64,000 nucleotides of DNA from Gimibacter soli (GTDB lineage Bacteria; Pseudomonadota; Alphaproteobacteria; Sphingomonadales; Kordiimonadaceae). The notes under the pieces are model-generated. The model was not told where the DNA came from, ran no database searches, and saw only the letters and a list, made by a program, of their open reading frames with translations. The position numbers and the translations under genes are program-made. The DNA is taken from positions 2,666,001-2,730,000 of the forward strand of contig NZ_CP116805.1 of NCBI RefSeq assembly GCF_028463845.1, in the 5' to 3' direction. Numbering within the stretch: position 1 is the first letter of the stretch; every line of letters begins with the position of its first letter. Below, piece by piece: positions 62,999 to 64,000 of the stretch.

Positions 62999-64000
62999 TT
63001 ACTTGCGCTTGCCGACCTGCTGCCAGTTGCCGGGATTGAGGACAATCGTGTCACTCTCTGCCGGGAAATGGATGGTCAACGGATACCGCCCGGGCACCGT
63101 ATAATCGCCACCCGCTGCAGCCTGTAATTCCACCGCTTCTTCATGCCCGATGCCATAAACCGGGCGCTTGCCAACCGCGCGTGCAAACAGTTTGCCGTCT
63201 TTCGCGGTGACCTCAAGGCTCGCGAAACGGCTGAACTCGTAGGCGCCTGTGGCGTTATCCTGCGCCGCCTTCTGTAACTTGCTCCCTTTCGCGAGGATGG
63301 CCGCCTTCGGCTGTTCAGGTACTGACGCGAGGATCGCATCCCACATCACTTCCGAAGCCATCACGCCAAGATCAGGCGAGCCATAGGGCGCCCCCTCCAC
63401 TTCGGCGGTGGAGACCGCATAAAGCACATCACCATCGAACTGGGTGGCGAAGGGCTGGATGCCCCGGCCCATCGACGTATGCACCTGCACGGCCAGACGC
63501 TTCAGTTCCGGCGGGGTCAGTTTCTGGTTGGTCACGATCAGGCTGATCGTCGTGTTTTTGGCGCTGGCGGTTTCAGCGTCCCCGCCAGTCCAGCCTTCCT
63601 TGCGGCTTTCTGGGAAATCCTGCATCAGCTCCGCCGTCTTCAGGTCTTTCGGCCAGCCTTTCGCCTTGTAACAGGCGGCAATCTTGCCATCGCGGTCGGT
63701 GATCACGCCGTAAGGATTGGCAACAACAAAGGCCGCGATCTTGAGGTCGCCCACCTGCTTGAAGGCACCGCCCTGCCCTGAAAAGGCATTGCAGCCAAAG
63801 AAGCCGCCACTTTTGGCAAACCGCCCGGCGCCCCGTGCACCAAGGGGGAATGCCCCCGGCTTTGCGGCGCGGAACGCAGCCTGCGCCAGCCGTTTGTCGG
63901 GATAGATTTCATTGAGACGCCGCGAGCCGAAATCGAAAATGATCGATCCCACCGACATAGCAATATTGGGCTCCATGGAGAAAGCGTCACCATCGCGGAT
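62999..64000 (-). CDS. P1-family peptidase (DmpA/BapA-like), partial
   Basis: The gene runs off the right edge, so the N-terminus is missing; 333 residues are present. Family features are SIIFDFGSRR, a Gly-rich CNAFSGQGGAFKQ stretch, VVANPYG and the NTTI segment, where autocleavage normally creates the N-terminal Ser/Thr nucleophile (here Thr). FDGDVLYAVSTAEV closes the family core. P1 peptidases release N-terminal residues or cleave beta-peptides and amides. About 95 residues after the usual end form an extra domain of beta-rich character. The reading frame stays open through the window end. Confidence 0.85.
   Translation of the reverse strand: MRDGDAFSMEPNIAMSVGSIIFDFGSRRLNEIYPDKRLAQAAFRAAKPGAFPLGARGAGRFAKSGGFFGCNAFSGQGGAFKQVGDLKIAAFVVANPYGVITDRDGKIAACYKAKGWPKDLKTAELMQDFPESRKEGWTGGDAETASAKNTTISLIVTNQKLTPPELKRLAVQVHTSMGRGIQPFATQFDGDVLYAVSTAEVEGAPYGSPDLGVMASEVMWDAILASVPEQPKAAILAKGSKLQKAAQDNATGAYEFSRFASLEVTAKDGKLFARAVGKRPVYGIGHEEAVELQAAAGGDYTVPGRYPLTIHFPAESDTIVLNPGNWQQVGKRK

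Overview
The window is a GC-rich, gene-dense stretch of a Gram-negative chromosome. It encodes outer-membrane porins, a Wza/Wzc-type polysaccharide export system and lipoproteins. NasS/NasT-controlled nitrate assimilation, the gene content and the base composition suggest an alphaproteobacterium, but nothing here fixes the genus. No rRNA, tRNA, CRISPR array or transposase was seen.

Region 1 (1-12.6 kb) is a catabolic module for an amino-aromatic compound. It has a truncated aldehyde dehydrogenase, a two-subunit LigB-type extradiol dioxygenase resembling 2-aminophenol 1,6-dioxygenase, a sodium-coupled NSS symporter, kynureninase, a second aldehyde dehydrogenase, a thiamine-diphosphate enzyme, an aromatic-acid MFS carrier and an FAH-family hydrolase. 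Two nearly identical LysR regulators are interleaved with them, and a shared short motif recurs in front of the transcription units. The set suggests uptake and ring cleavage of kynurenine-related compounds; the substrate is inferred.

Region 2 (12.8-19.6 kb) is a lipid-modification cluster. Five co-directional genes (FAD amine oxidase, DUF1365, cyclopropane-fatty-acid-synthase-like methyltransferase, GPH carrier, DUF3833 lipoprotein) converge on an SDR and a DUF6134 protein.

Region 3 (19.8-36.5 kb) holds two divergent nitrate assimilation operons. Leftward run nrtA, nrtB, a double-ATPase nrtCD fusion, nasT, nasS and a porin. Rightward run nirB, nirD, nasA, cysG and a mobA-moeA fusion. The 700-bp region between them has, on each strand, a near-consensus sigma-54 promoter, an ANTAR-type hexaloop hairpin and an intrinsic terminator, which is the architecture expected for nitrogen control plus NasT antitermination.

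Region 4 (36.6-45.8 kb) lies between two imperfect ~130-bp direct repeats. It has two unrecognised secreted proteins, a copper resistance set (small Cys/His protein, copA, copB) and two PepSY membrane proteins, one fused to an NqrF-like ferredoxin/flavin reductase.

Region 5 (45.8-62.9 kb) is an exopolysaccharide locus: sulfotransferase, glycosyltransferases, two Wzy/WaaL-like proteins, acetyltransferase, Wzx flippase, PPP-type phosphatase, Wzc-like kinase, Wza-like export protein, outer-membrane barrel and a WecA-like initiating transferase. The product is probably a sulfated, acetylated polymer made by the Wzx/Wzy route. The window ends inside a P1-family peptidase gene.
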